From assembly GCA_035353395.1 (NCBI GenBank), contig DAOPZL010000016.1, forward strand, positions 1 through 50,958: 50,958 bases of DNA, given 5' to 3'. Under the pieces are notes generated by a model, which had not been told where the DNA came from, did not search any database, and saw nothing but the letters and a program-made list of their open reading frames with translations. The stretch comes from UBA1801 sp035353395. GTDB lineage: Bacteria > Acidobacteriota > Holophagae > Holophagales > Holophagaceae. This document shows, piece by piece, positions 18,919 through 26,801 of this stretch. Within the stretch, counting starts at the first letter, position 1. Every line of letters begins with the position of its first letter. Made by a program: the position numbers and the translations under genes.

Positions 18919-18944
18919 GAGGCCTCCCCGCCCGGGGAGGCCTC
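18919..18944. terminator. Bidirectional terminator hairpin
   Basis: GAGGCCTCCCC, loop GCCC, GGGGAGGCCTC: a perfect 11-base stem between two convergent genes. There is no T-tract on either side. Its position and strength suggest it ends transcripts from both directions. Confidence 0.7.
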
Positions 18945-18958
18945 GGCGGGGGCCGGGA

Positions 18959-20178
18959 TCAGGGAATGAAGCTCGTGGCCGGAGCCAGGTCGAGCACGAA
19001 GCGGGCGAGCAGCTGGACGGCGGATTCGAGGTCCTCGAGGGAGAGGACTTCCGTGGGCGTGTGCATGTAGCGGAGCGGGATGGAGATGAGGCCCGCCACC
19101 TTGCCGCCGCGGCAGACCTGGATCGCGTTGGCGTCGGTGCCGGTGCCCCTGGGCTCGGCGCCGATCTGGTAGGGCACGCCCGCCTTCTCCGCGGCCTTCA
19201 CGAGCAGGTCGAAGAGCACGGGGTTGATGTTCGGGCCGCGGGCGATGATGGGGCCCTGGCCGCAGACGGCCTCGCCGTGCTTCCGCTTGTCGATGTCGGG
19301 GTAGTCGGTGGCGTGGCCCACCTCCACGGCGATGCCCACCACGGGATCCACGCTGTAGGCGGAGGTGGCGCCGCCCCGGAGCCCGATCTCCTCCTGCACG
19401 GTGGCCGCGGCGATGAGGTCGCCGGCCGCGCCGCCCGCGGCCTTGACCTCCTCGAGCACGCGGGCCGCGATCCAGGCGCCCATCTTGTCGTCGAAGGCCC
19501 GGGAGACGGCCATGCCGTCGCCGAAGGTCTCCAGGCCGACGTCGAAGGTGATGGGGTCGCCGACGCGGACCTGCTGCCTGACCTCGTCCACGGGCAGGCC
19601 CAGGTCGATGAAGAGCTTCTCCAGCTTGGTGACGTTCTTCCGCTCGTCCTCCTCGATGAGGTGGATGGGCTTGCGGCCCATGACGCCGAGGAGGGAGCCC
19701 TTGGCCGTGTGCACGCGGACCCGCATGCCGGGCAGGATCGCGGCGTCCACGCCGCCGATGGCGGCGAAGGACAGGAAGCCTTCCGGCGTGACGTAGCGGA
19801 CCATGAGCCCGATCTCGTCGATGTGCCCGGCGAGCATGACGGAGACGCCGTTCCTGCGCGTGCCCTTGAGCACCGCGTGCACCGAGCCCATCACGTTGGT
19901 CTCGAGCACGTCGGCGGAGGCCTTCATCCGGTCGCGGAAGACCTTGGCGGCNNNNNNNNNNNNNNNNNNNNNNNNNNNNNNNNNNNNNNNNNNNNNNNNN
20001 NNNNNNNNNNNNNNNNNNNNNNNNNNNNNNNNNNNNNNNNNNNNNNNNNNNTGGTCTCGAGCACGTCGGCGGAGGCCTTCATCCGGTCGCGGAAGACCTT
20101 GGCGGCGGGCTGCTCGAAGCCGGAGGGAGAAGGCGCCTCCACCAGCTGGGTCAGGAATTTCAGGTCCTTCTTCTGCAT
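18959..20178 (-). CDS. M42 family metallopeptidase (glutamyl aminopeptidase/endoglucanase-like)
   Basis: A dinuclear-metal aminopeptidase. Motifs: VMLAGHIDEIGLMV (metal His/Asp), AFDDKMGAWIA (bridging Asp), TVQEEIGLRGG (catalytic Glu pair) and a late VGHATDYP region. The gene is interrupted by 100 N, but the 55 bases on each side are identical. Removing the N run and one copy leaves 1065 bases, exactly 355 codons, with an unbroken frame reading KASADVLETNVMGS. It is therefore intact, 354 residues, the normal size. It starts with ATG 20178 (MQKKDLKFL). Confidence 0.9.
19897..19951. repeat. 55-base contig-end duplicate, left copy
   Basis: Identical to 20052-20106 on the other side of the N run. 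This is an assembly k-mer overlap, not a biological repeat. Confidence 0.95.
19952..20051. other. Artefactual assembly gap (100 N)
   Basis: Flanked by the same 55-mer on both sides. Collapsing it restores an intact M42 peptidase frame, so nothing is missing. Confidence 0.9.
20052..20106. repeat. 55-base contig-end duplicate, right copy
   Basis: Exact copy of 19897-19951; see that entry. Confidence 0.95.
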
Positions 20179-20289
20179 GGGATCTCCCGGTCGATAGGAC
20201 CACTCTAGAAGGCTCGGGGTGTGATGCGGACCGCATGCTCCCCCCCGGGAAGTCGTACCCTGGGAGGCAGGAACCCCAAGGAGGCTCGG

Positions 20290-20967
20290 ATGTCCGGACT
20301 GATCTCCCTCTTTCTCGCCGCCGCCGTGGGCGCGACGCCGCTGGGCGCCGCGGGCCCCACCTTGACCTACTTCGGACGCGCCACGGTCAGGATCGTGACC
20401 TCGGGCGGGTTCGTCGTCTACCTCGACCCCTTCGCCCCCGCCGACCCTTCCGCGAAGGCGGACCTGGTGCTCGTGACCCATGGCCATGGCGACCACAACG
20501 CCGTGGCCACCCTCTCCCTGAACCCGGACTGCGCGCTGGCGGCGCCTGCGGGCGCGTTGAAGGGCCGGGACTACCGGATCGTCAGGGAAGGCGATGCGTT
20601 CCAGGTGGGGCCCGTGGCCGTGAAGGTGGTGCCGGCCTGCAACAAGAACCACAAGCGGCAGGAATGCGTCGGCTATCTCGTGACGGTGGACGGGGTGACC
20701 GTCTACCACGCCGGGGACACCTCCTTCATCCCGGAGATGGCGGCCCTGGCCGGCTCGCGCATCGACTACGCCCTCTTCCCCACGGACGGTCACTGGAACA
20801 TGGGCGGGGAGGAGGCCCGGAGGTGCGCGGACGCGGTGAAGGCCACCCACGCGATCGCCATCCATTCCAGCCCGGACGGCCTCTACGACGCCGGGAACGC
20901 GGCCCGGCTCGCCGGCCCGGACGTCCTGCCGCTGGCGCCGGGGCAGACCCTCCCCCTGGCCAGGTGA
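20290..20967 (+). CDS. Exported metallo-beta-lactamase-fold hydrolase (UlaG-like)
   Basis: A 225-residue protein. It has a short hydrophobic leader (about residues 1-21, ending LGAAG), which suggests export. The metal motif THGHGDHNA near residue 61 fits HxHxDH. YHAGDTSF near residue 138 supplies a further metal aspartate, and the TDGHWNMG region follows. It belongs to the UlaG/YtkL-like branch of the MBL superfamily; the substrate is unknown. AGGAGG lies 6 bases before the ATG. It converges with the next gene, with 4 bases between them. Confidence 0.8.
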   Translation: MSGLISLFLAAAVGATPLGAAGPTLTYFGRATVRIVTSGGFVVYLDPFAPADPSAKADLVLVTHGHGDHNAVATLSLNPDCALAAPAGALKGRDYRIVREGDAFQVGPVAVKVVPACNKNHKRQECVGYLVTVDGVTVYHAGDTSFIPEMAALAGSRIDYALFPTDGHWNMGGEEARRCADAVKATHAIAIHSSPDGLYDAGNAARLAGPDVLPLAPGQTLPLAR

Positions 20968-20971
20968 TCCG

Positions 20972-21421
20972 TCAGCGGGGAAACGCGGATTCCAGGTAGG
21001 GCGCCCAGTCCCCGTCCGGCAGCTCGGCGCCGTGGCGCTCGAGCCGCGGGAGCAGGTCCGGCTCGAAGAGATGGACCCAGGCCCCGTAGCGGTGGCCGGA
21101 ATCCAGGACCACGGGGAGCACCCTCCGCACGAACGGCCCCCCGGCCACATCCAGGAGCTGGTCCAGGTCGGCGAGGGCGGCCTCCAGTTCCGCCTCGTCC
21201 CCGTACCCGACGAACTCCCCCGTGACCCAGCCCGGGGAAGGGGGAGGGCCCTCGGGTTCCGGGGCGGCCACCATCGCCGGGAATCCCTCGCTGGGCAGAT
21301 GGAAGAGGCGCCCCGCGGCCCACGCCCTGCATGAACCCTCCGGACGGGTCCGCGCGAGCCAGGGATGCTGGGCCCCGCCCTCCCGCAGGGGACCATAGAC
21401 GAAGAGGCCGTCGGCTTCCAT
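20972..21421 (-). CDS. Gamma-glutamylcyclotransferase-like (AIG2) protein
   Basis: A 149-residue protein with the AIG2/GGCT entry motif LFVYGPLREGG (about residues 6-16), a substrate loop, and WVTGEFVGYGDEAELEAALADLD, where the family places its catalytic glutamate. Members open or close gamma-glutamyl amines; the true substrate is not predictable. It is downstream of glyA but separated from it by a strong terminator, so it probably has its own promoter or depends on readthrough. Confidence 0.75.
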   Translation of the reverse strand: MEADGLFVYGPLREGGAQHPWLARTRPEGSCRAWAAGRLFHLPSEGFPAMVAAPEPEGPPPSPGWVTGEFVGYGDEAELEAALADLDQLLDVAGGPFVRRVLPVVLDSGHRYGAWVHLFEPDLLPRLERHGAELPDGDWAPYLESAFPR

Positions 21422-21465
21422 GCAGCCATTCTGACAGGGCTGGGCCGGCGGGACTCCGCGCAGCG

Positions 21466-21498
21466 AAAAACCCCGTGGACGGAGGCGTCCACGGGGTT
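21466..21498 (-). terminator. Rho-independent terminator of glyA
   Basis: On the minus strand CCCCGTGGAC, a 6-base loop and GTCCACGGGG form a perfect 10-base stem, followed by TTTTT. This is a textbook intrinsic terminator 20 bases past the glyA stop. Confidence 0.9.
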
Positions 21499-21517
21499 CG
21501 AGTCGATCGGGAACGGG

Positions 21518-22762
21518 TTATTCGGGGATCGGGTACTTCTCGGTGAGGTGGAAGACTTCCTGCCGGACCTTCGTGATGGCGCCCTCGTCGGCGCGGTTGC
21601 GGAGCGCCTGGTCGATCCAGCCGGCGATCTGCTCCATCTCCGCCTCCTTCATGCCGCGGCTCGTGACGGCGGGGCTGCCGATGCGGATGCCGGAGGGCTT
21701 GAGGGGCGGGTTGGGGTCGAAGGGGATGCCGTTCTTGTTGACGGTCATGCCGGCCAGGTCGAGGGCCTTCTCGGCCTCGTTGCCCATGATGCCCTGCTGG
21801 AAGACGTCCACCAGCATGAGGTGGTTGTCGGTGCCGCCGGAGACGATCCGCCAGCCCTTGGCCTGGAGCGTGGAAGCCAGCTTCGCGGCGTTCTTGATCA
21901 CCTGCTCCTGGTAGAGCTTGAACTCGGGCTTCAGGGCCTCGCCGAGGGCCACGGTCTTGGCGGCGATGACGTGCATCAGGGGGCCGCCCTGGACGCCCGG
22001 GAAGACGGCGCGGTCCAGCGCCTTGGCGTACTTCTCCTTGCACAGGATCAGGCCGCCGCGGGGTCCGCGCAGGGTCTTGTGGGTCGTGGTGGTCACGAAA
22101 TCGGCGTAGGGGACGGGACTGGGGTGGTGGCCGGTGGCCACGAGGCCCGCGATGTGGGCCATGTCCACCATCATCAGGGCGCCGACCTCGTCGCAGATGG
22201 CGCGGAAGGCGGGGAAGTCGAAGATGCGGGAGTAGGCGGAGGCGCCCACGACGATCATCTTGGGCTTGTGCTCGCGCGCCAGGTCGCGGACCTGGTCCAT
22301 GTCCACGCGCTCGGTGTCCTTGCGGACCTGGTAGCCCACGAACTTGTAGAGGATGCCCGAGCTGTTCAGGGGATGGCCGTGGGTGAGGTGGCCGCCGTGG
22401 GCCAGGTCCAGGCCCAGGACGACGTCGCCCGGCTGCAGGGAGGACAGGTAGACGGCCATGTTGGCCTGGGCGCCGCTGTGGGGCTGGACGTTGGCGTGCT
22501 CGGCCCCGAAGAGCTGCTTGGCGCGGGCGCGGCCGAGGTCCTCGACGGTGTCGACGTTCACGCAGCCGCCGTAGTAGCGCCGGCCGGGATAGCCCTCGGC
22601 GTACTTGTTGGTGAAGTGGCTGCCCATGGCCTGGAGGACCGGCCGCGAGACGTAGTTCTCCGAAGCGATGAGCTCCAGGTGATGGTGTTGGCGCTGGACT
22701 TCCAGATCGAGGGCCTGGAAGACGGAGGGGTCAGCGACACGAAGGGCTTCGTACATGCTCAT
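21518..22762 (-). CDS. glyA: Serine hydroxymethyltransferase
   Basis: A 414-residue PLP enzyme that interconverts serine and glycine and charges tetrahydrofolate with a one-carbon unit. Motifs: LIASENYVSRPVLQAMGS, EGYPGRRYYGG, and VTTTTHKTLRGPRGG with the PLP lysine (about residue 226). Length is normal. AGAGGTG lies 6 bases before the ATG. No riboswitch was recognised in the 254-base upstream spacer, which it shares with divergent purB. Confidence 0.97.
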   Translation of the reverse strand: MSMYEALRVADPSVFQALDLEVQRQHHHLELIASENYVSRPVLQAMGSHFTNKYAEGYPGRRYYGGCVNVDTVEDLGRARAKQLFGAEHANVQPHSGAQANMAVYLSSLQPGDVVLGLDLAHGGHLTHGHPLNSSGILYKFVGYQVRKDTERVDMDQVRDLAREHKPKMIVVGASAYSRIFDFPAFRAICDEVGALMMVDMAHIAGLVATGHHPSPVPYADFVTTTTHKTLRGPRGGLILCKEKYAKALDRAVFPGVQGGPLMHVIAAKTVALGEALKPEFKLYQEQVIKNAAKLASTLQAKGWRIVSGGTDNHLMLVDVFQQGIMGNEAEKALDLAGMTVNKNGIPFDPNPPLKPSGIRIGSPAVTSRGMKEAEMEQIAGWIDQALRNRADEGAITKVRQEVFHLTEKYPIPE

Positions 22763-22946
22763 GGGACACCTCTAAAGTTTCGGCCATCATGTTCTCACGG
22801 ATCGCTGGCGCCGAGGTGTGACGACGAACAAATTGCCACGCCACATCCGGCTTTGTTTGCACCGCATGCCGGAAAAGCGCGGGCGGAGTTTACGAAGAGC
22901 CTGAAGACCAAGAGACAGCGCGGGAATCCCGCCGCCCGGCCGCGGG

Positions 22947-22962
22947 TGTTCCACATGGAACA
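22947..22962. promoter_or_regulatory. parS-like palindrome upstream of purB
   Basis: TGTTCCACATGGAACA differs from TGTTCCACGTGGAACA by one base. It lies in the glyA-purB divergent spacer, 54 bases before purB. Confidence 0.65.
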
Positions 22963-23016
22963 GGGTGCCTGGATCCGCGCCGGATCTGCCAAACTGGAAG
23001 TCCAAGGATGTCTGCC

Positions 23017-24468
23017 ATGTCCATTCTTCCGCCCTACGACCTGCCCGAGCTCGAGCACTTCGAGCACCCCCTCTCCAGCCGCTACGCCTCGAAGGCCATG
23101 GTGCGGCTGCTGTCCCCCCTCTACCGGATGCGGGTATGGCGGAGGCTCTGGATCGCCCTCGCCGAAGCGGAGCGGGAGCTGGGGCTGCCCGTCACCCAGG
23201 AGCAGGTCGACGAGATGAGGGCCACCCAGGACGCGGTGGACCTGGAGACCATCGCGCGCCACGAGGCCTCCCTGCGCCACGACGTGATGGCCGCCATCCA
23301 TGCCTGGGGCGACATCGCCCCCAGGGCCAGGCCCATCATCCACCTCGGCGCCACGAGCTGCTTCGCCACGGACAACGGCGATCTCCTCATCTGCCAGGAG
23401 GCCCTCGGGCTCCTGCGCTCCCGCCTGCAGGACGTCATCGCGGCCCTGGCGAAGTTCGCCGAGGCCTGGAAGGACCAGCCCTGCCTGGGGTTCACCCACT
23501 TCCAGCCCGCCCAGCCCACCACGGTGGGCAAGCGCGCCTGCCTCTGGCTCCAGGACCTGCTCCTGGACCTGGAGGACCTGGACCATCTCGTCCGCACCAC
23601 GCCGGTGCGGGGCGTCAAGGGCGTCACGGGCACCCAGGCCAGCTTCCTGGAACTCTTCGAGGGGGACGGCTCGAAGGTGGAGGAGCTGGAGCGCCGGTTC
23701 TGCGAAAAGGTGGGCTTCCCGGCCATCCCCGTGAGCGGGCAGACCGCCACCCGCAAGCTGGAGGACCGCATCGGCCAGGTCCTCTGCGGCATCGCCGCCA
23801 GCGCCTCCAAGTTCGCCTGCGACCTGCGCCTGCTCCAGCACCTCAAGGAGGTGGAGGAGCCCTTCGAGAGCAAGCAGGTCGGCTCCAGCGCCATGCCCTA
23901 CAAGCGCAACCCCATGCGCAGCGAGCGGATCAACTCCCTGGCCCGCTTCACCCTGGGACTCATGCCCAGCACCTACCAGACGACCGCCGCCCAGTGGCTG
24001 GAACGCACCCTCGACGACTCCGCCCACCGGCGGCTGACGATCTCCCAGGGGCTCCTGGCGGTGGACGCCATCCTGGTGCTCTACCGGAACGTGGCCTCGG
24101 GCCTCGTCGTGAACCCCCGGATGATCGAGGCGCGCCTGATGGGCGAGCTGCCCTTCATGGCCGCGGAAGTCCTGCTGATGGAAGGCGTGAAGCGCGGGGG
24201 GGACCGGCAGGATCTCCACGAGCACTTCCGCGTGGCCTCCCTCGAGGCCGGGCGCCGCATCAAGCAGGAGGGGAAGGGGAACGAGCTCCTCGCCCTGCTG
24301 GCCGAGGACCCCGCCTGGAACATGAGCGAGGCCGAGCTGAAGGCCCTCCTGGACCCCGCCCGCTTCACCGGCCGAGCCGCCGACCAGGTCCGGTCCTTCC
24401 TGGACCACGAGGTCGCCGGGGCGCTCGAGCGCCGCAAGGCCGTCGAAGCCGCCGAAGTCCGCGTCTGA
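23017..24468 (+). CDS. purB: Adenylosuccinate lyase
   Basis: A 483-residue fumarate-lyase-superfamily enzyme acting twice in purine synthesis (SAICAR and adenylosuccinate cleavage). The superfamily signature SSAMPYKRNPMRSE is near residue 292, and TFHFQPAQPTT-like FTHFQPAQPTTVG is near 162. I preferred ATG 23017 because AAGG is 9 bases upstream, whereas ATG 23008 directly abuts AAGG. Length fits the longer eukaryotic-like PurB group. Confidence 0.93.
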   Translation: MSILPPYDLPELEHFEHPLSSRYASKAMVRLLSPLYRMRVWRRLWIALAEAERELGLPVTQEQVDEMRATQDAVDLETIARHEASLRHDVMAAIHAWGDIAPRARPIIHLGATSCFATDNGDLLICQEALGLLRSRLQDVIAALAKFAEAWKDQPCLGFTHFQPAQPTTVGKRACLWLQDLLLDLEDLDHLVRTTPVRGVKGVTGTQASFLELFEGDGSKVEELERRFCEKVGFPAIPVSGQTATRKLEDRIGQVLCGIAASASKFACDLRLLQHLKEVEEPFESKQVGSSAMPYKRNPMRSERINSLARFTLGLMPSTYQTTAAQWLERTLDDSAHRRLTISQGLLAVDAILVLYRNVASGLVVNPRMIEARLMGELPFMAAEVLLMEGVKRGGDRQDLHEHFRVASLEAGRRIKQEGKGNELLALLAEDPAWNMSEAELKALLDPARFTGRAADQVRSFLDHEVAGALERRKAVEAAEVRV

Positions 24469-24500
24469 TCCGCATCCGCGTCCTTTTTTCTGGTGAATTC

Positions 24501-25319
24501 ATGCTCAAACTCGCTGTCATCGGTGCCCAGACCTTGCTGGGCCGCGAACTGGTCCAGTCCCTGGAGCCCCAGGAGTGTTCGGTGCTTCCCCTCGCCACAG
24601 GTCCCCTGTCGAAGAACGAGGAGGAGGGCGACCTGGTGGTCTTCGCGCCCGATCCGGCCCTCCTGGAGGGCCTGGACGTCGTGATCCTGGCGGACGCTCC
24701 CGGCGATCCCGGCCTGCTGGAAGGATTCCAGGGGAGGATCCTGGACCTTCGCCCCGAGGCCGATTCCAGGCTCGAGCCCATGCCCCTGGCCGGGGCCTGG
24801 CCGGAGGGCCGGAAGGCCTACCGGGGGCGTCCCGCCATGGAGCTGGTGCTGGCCCTGCTGCCCGGCCTGGTGGAGGGCCTGGGGACGGTGGCCGGCACCC
24901 ACCTGCGTTCCATCGCCTGCCTCGGCGATCGCGGCCTGGAGGGGCTCATGGAGCAGACGCTGGCGGTCCTCAACGGGGAGGAGCCCCCCCTGGAGAAGCT
25001 GGGCTTCCGCGCGGCCTTCGAGGTCGTCCCCCAGCCGCCCCGGGGCAGCCTCATCGAGGTGCGCGTTCCCGCCTTCCACGGGGACCTGCTGATCCTGCAC
25101 GTCCGCGCGAAGGACGGCGGCACCATGGCCCGGAAGGAGGCCCCGGCCGGGGTCCAGTGGCTGGAGGCCCCCCCCAGCAGCCGGCAGGTCGCGGTGAGCA
25201 GCGATCTCCTGGCCCATCTCGCCCTGGACGGCGACGGCCGCACGGGCGTGCTGACCCTCGGCTTCGATCCCATCCTGTGGGGCATCCTGCGACCCATGAC
25301 CCGGCTCCTGGGGCTGTGA
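24501..25319 (+). CDS. Aspartate-semialdehyde-dehydrogenase-like protein without the catalytic Cys motif
   Basis: A 272-residue protein. The N-terminal LAVIGAQTLLGRELVQSL is the NAD(P)-binding start of the Asd/USG-1 family, and later parts follow that fold. It is about 70 residues shorter than Asd. The segment where Asd has its NxC catalytic cysteine reads YRGRPAMELVLALLPG instead, with no cysteine. A USG-1-type non-catalytic paralogue is likely. It lies between purB and a methyltransferase on the same strand, 32 and 7 bases away, so it may be in the purB operon. Confidence 0.65.
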   Translation: MLKLAVIGAQTLLGRELVQSLEPQECSVLPLATGPLSKNEEEGDLVVFAPDPALLEGLDVVILADAPGDPGLLEGFQGRILDLRPEADSRLEPMPLAGAWPEGRKAYRGRPAMELVLALLPGLVEGLGTVAGTHLRSIACLGDRGLEGLMEQTLAVLNGEEPPLEKLGFRAAFEVVPQPPRGSLIEVRVPAFHGDLLILHVRAKDGGTMARKEAPAGVQWLEAPPSSRQVAVSSDLLAHLALDGDGRTGVLTLGFDPILWGILRPMTRLLGL

Positions 25320-25326
25320 GGCGTCC

Positions 25327-26169
25327 ATGATCCTCGGCGAATCCTTCCAGGAATCCTTCCGGTCCGGCGAACCCGAGGCCCTCGCGGCGTCGGAGGACCT
25401 CATGTTCTGGGCGGCGCCCTCCGGCATGAGCCTGCTCAGGGCCGTCAAGCTCCTGCCCGGCATGAAGGCGCTGGACGTCGGCTGCGGGATGGGCTTCCCG
25501 CTCCTGGAGCTGGCCGCGCGCCTGGGTGCCCTGGGCGAGGCGACCGGGCTGGACCCCTGGAGGCCGGCCCTCGACCGCGCGGAAGACAAGGCCAGGGCCA
25601 GGGGCATCCCCAACGTCCGGCTGGTGGAGGGCGAAGCCGAGGCCATGCCCTTCGGGGACCGCGGCTTCGATCTCATCGTCTCCAACAACGGCCTGAACAA
25701 CGTGCGGGACGCGCGGGCGGCCCTCGCCGAGTGCGCCCGGGTCGCCAGGACCCGCGCGCAGCTCGTCATGACCGCGAACCTTCCGGGCACCTTCGCCCTC
25801 TTCTACGAGATGTTCGAGGCACTCCTGGAGGAGCGCGGCATGAAGGCCGAGATCGAGGCCCTGCACGCGCACATCCATGCCAAGCGGAAGAGCGTGGAGG
25901 CCTGGAAGGGACTCGTCGAGGAGGCCGGGTTCGAGGTGCGCCAGGTCCAGGAGGCGTCCTTCACCTGGTCCTTCCTGAACGGCGGCGCCCTGTTCCGGCA
26001 CTGGTTCATCCGCCTGGCCTTCCTGCCGCCGTGGGCCGCCGTCCTGCCGCCGGACCAGGCGCAGGGATTCCTCGCCTTCCTGGAGGGGCGGCTGGACCGC
26101 CTGGCCCTGGAGCGGGGCGGTCTGCACCTGGAGGTGCCCTACCTCTGCCTGGACGCCCTGAGGGCCTAG
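25327..26169 (+). CDS. Class I SAM-dependent methyltransferase
   Basis: A 280-residue methyltransferase with motif I ALDVGCGMGFPLLEL (about residues 48-62), an acidic residue after the second strand (GLDPW) and the motif GDRGFDLIVSNNGLNN. The C-terminal 100 residues are a partly hydrophobic cap. It resembles Methyltransf_11 enzymes acting on small molecules or quinones; the target is not known. The stop and the GTG of the following polyferredoxin are 1 base apart, so the two are probably co-translated. Confidence 0.75.
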   Translation: MILGESFQESFRSGEPEALAASEDLMFWAAPSGMSLLRAVKLLPGMKALDVGCGMGFPLLELAARLGALGEATGLDPWRPALDRAEDKARARGIPNVRLVEGEAEAMPFGDRGFDLIVSNNGLNNVRDARAALAECARVARTRAQLVMTANLPGTFALFYEMFEALLEERGMKAEIEALHAHIHAKRKSVEAWKGLVEEAGFEVRQVQEASFTWSFLNGGALFRHWFIRLAFLPPWAAVLPPDQAQGFLAFLEGRLDRLALERGGLHLEVPYLCLDALRA

Positions 26170-26170
26170 C

Positions 26171-26785
26171 GTGTCCAGCCGGCTGGACGAGCCCCAGGAC
26201 CGCGGGGACTTCTTCAAGGTCCTGGGCACCCTTGTGGCCGGCTTCCTGGCCGAGCGGATCGGGACGGCGGTCACCAAGGCCTCCCCCGCGCTCCTCCGGC
26301 CTCCGGGGGCCCTGGACGAGCTCGCCTTCCTCGCCGCCTGCGCCCGCTGCGGGCGCTGCCTCCAGGCCTGCCCGCCCCAGGCCATCCTGCAGGCGCCGTC
26401 CGGGGCGGGGCTGGCCGCGGGGACTCCCTACCTGCTTCCCCGCAGCATGCCCTGCTTCCTGTGCGCGGACCTGCCCTGCACTGCCGCGTGCCCCGAGGGG
26501 GCCCTGGCCTGGCCCCGGCGGGAGGGGCTGGAAGGGCCCCGCGCCGTGAGGATGGGGACGGCCCGGGTGAAGGCGGAATCGTGCCTGGCCTATCCGGCCG
26601 CGGACCGGGAGGCGGAGCCCTGCCGCGCCTGCGTGGACCGGTGTCCCTACCCCGGGGAGGCCCTCGCCCTGGTGGAGGGCCGCCCGAGGGTGGACCCGGC
26701 CCTGTGCGCAGGCTGCGGCCAGTGCGTCCACGCCTGCGCCGCAACGACCCCCGCCGTCGTCGTGGACCCGGGCGCCCGCCCGTGA
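26171..26785 (+). CDS. Polyferredoxin with four 4Fe-4S sites (NapG-like)
   Basis: A 204-residue iron-sulfur protein. Cysteine groups: CARCGRCLQACP at residues 57-68, CFLCADLPCTAACP at about 97-110, CRACVDRCP at about 152-160 and CAGCGQCVHACA at about 179-190. The pattern is that of NapG/MauN-type electron carriers. There is no Tat motif; residues 14-30 are weakly hydrophobic, so it is probably cytoplasmic or peripheral. It starts with GTG directly after the methyltransferase stop and is followed after 16 bases by an AspT-type transporter. Confidence 0.75.
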   Translation: MSSRLDEPQDRGDFFKVLGTLVAGFLAERIGTAVTKASPALLRPPGALDELAFLAACARCGRCLQACPPQAILQAPSGAGLAAGTPYLLPRSMPCFLCADLPCTAACPEGALAWPRREGLEGPRAVRMGTARVKAESCLAYPAADREAEPCRACVDRCPYPGEALALVEGRPRVDPALCAGCGQCVHACAATTPAVVVDPGARP

Positions 26786-26801
26786 AGATGCTGGAGGATG
26801 C

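Noticed and set aside
22763..23016. Riboswitch upstream of glyA
   Set aside because: No recognisable glycine, THF or SAM riboswitch core was seen, only a parS-like palindrome.
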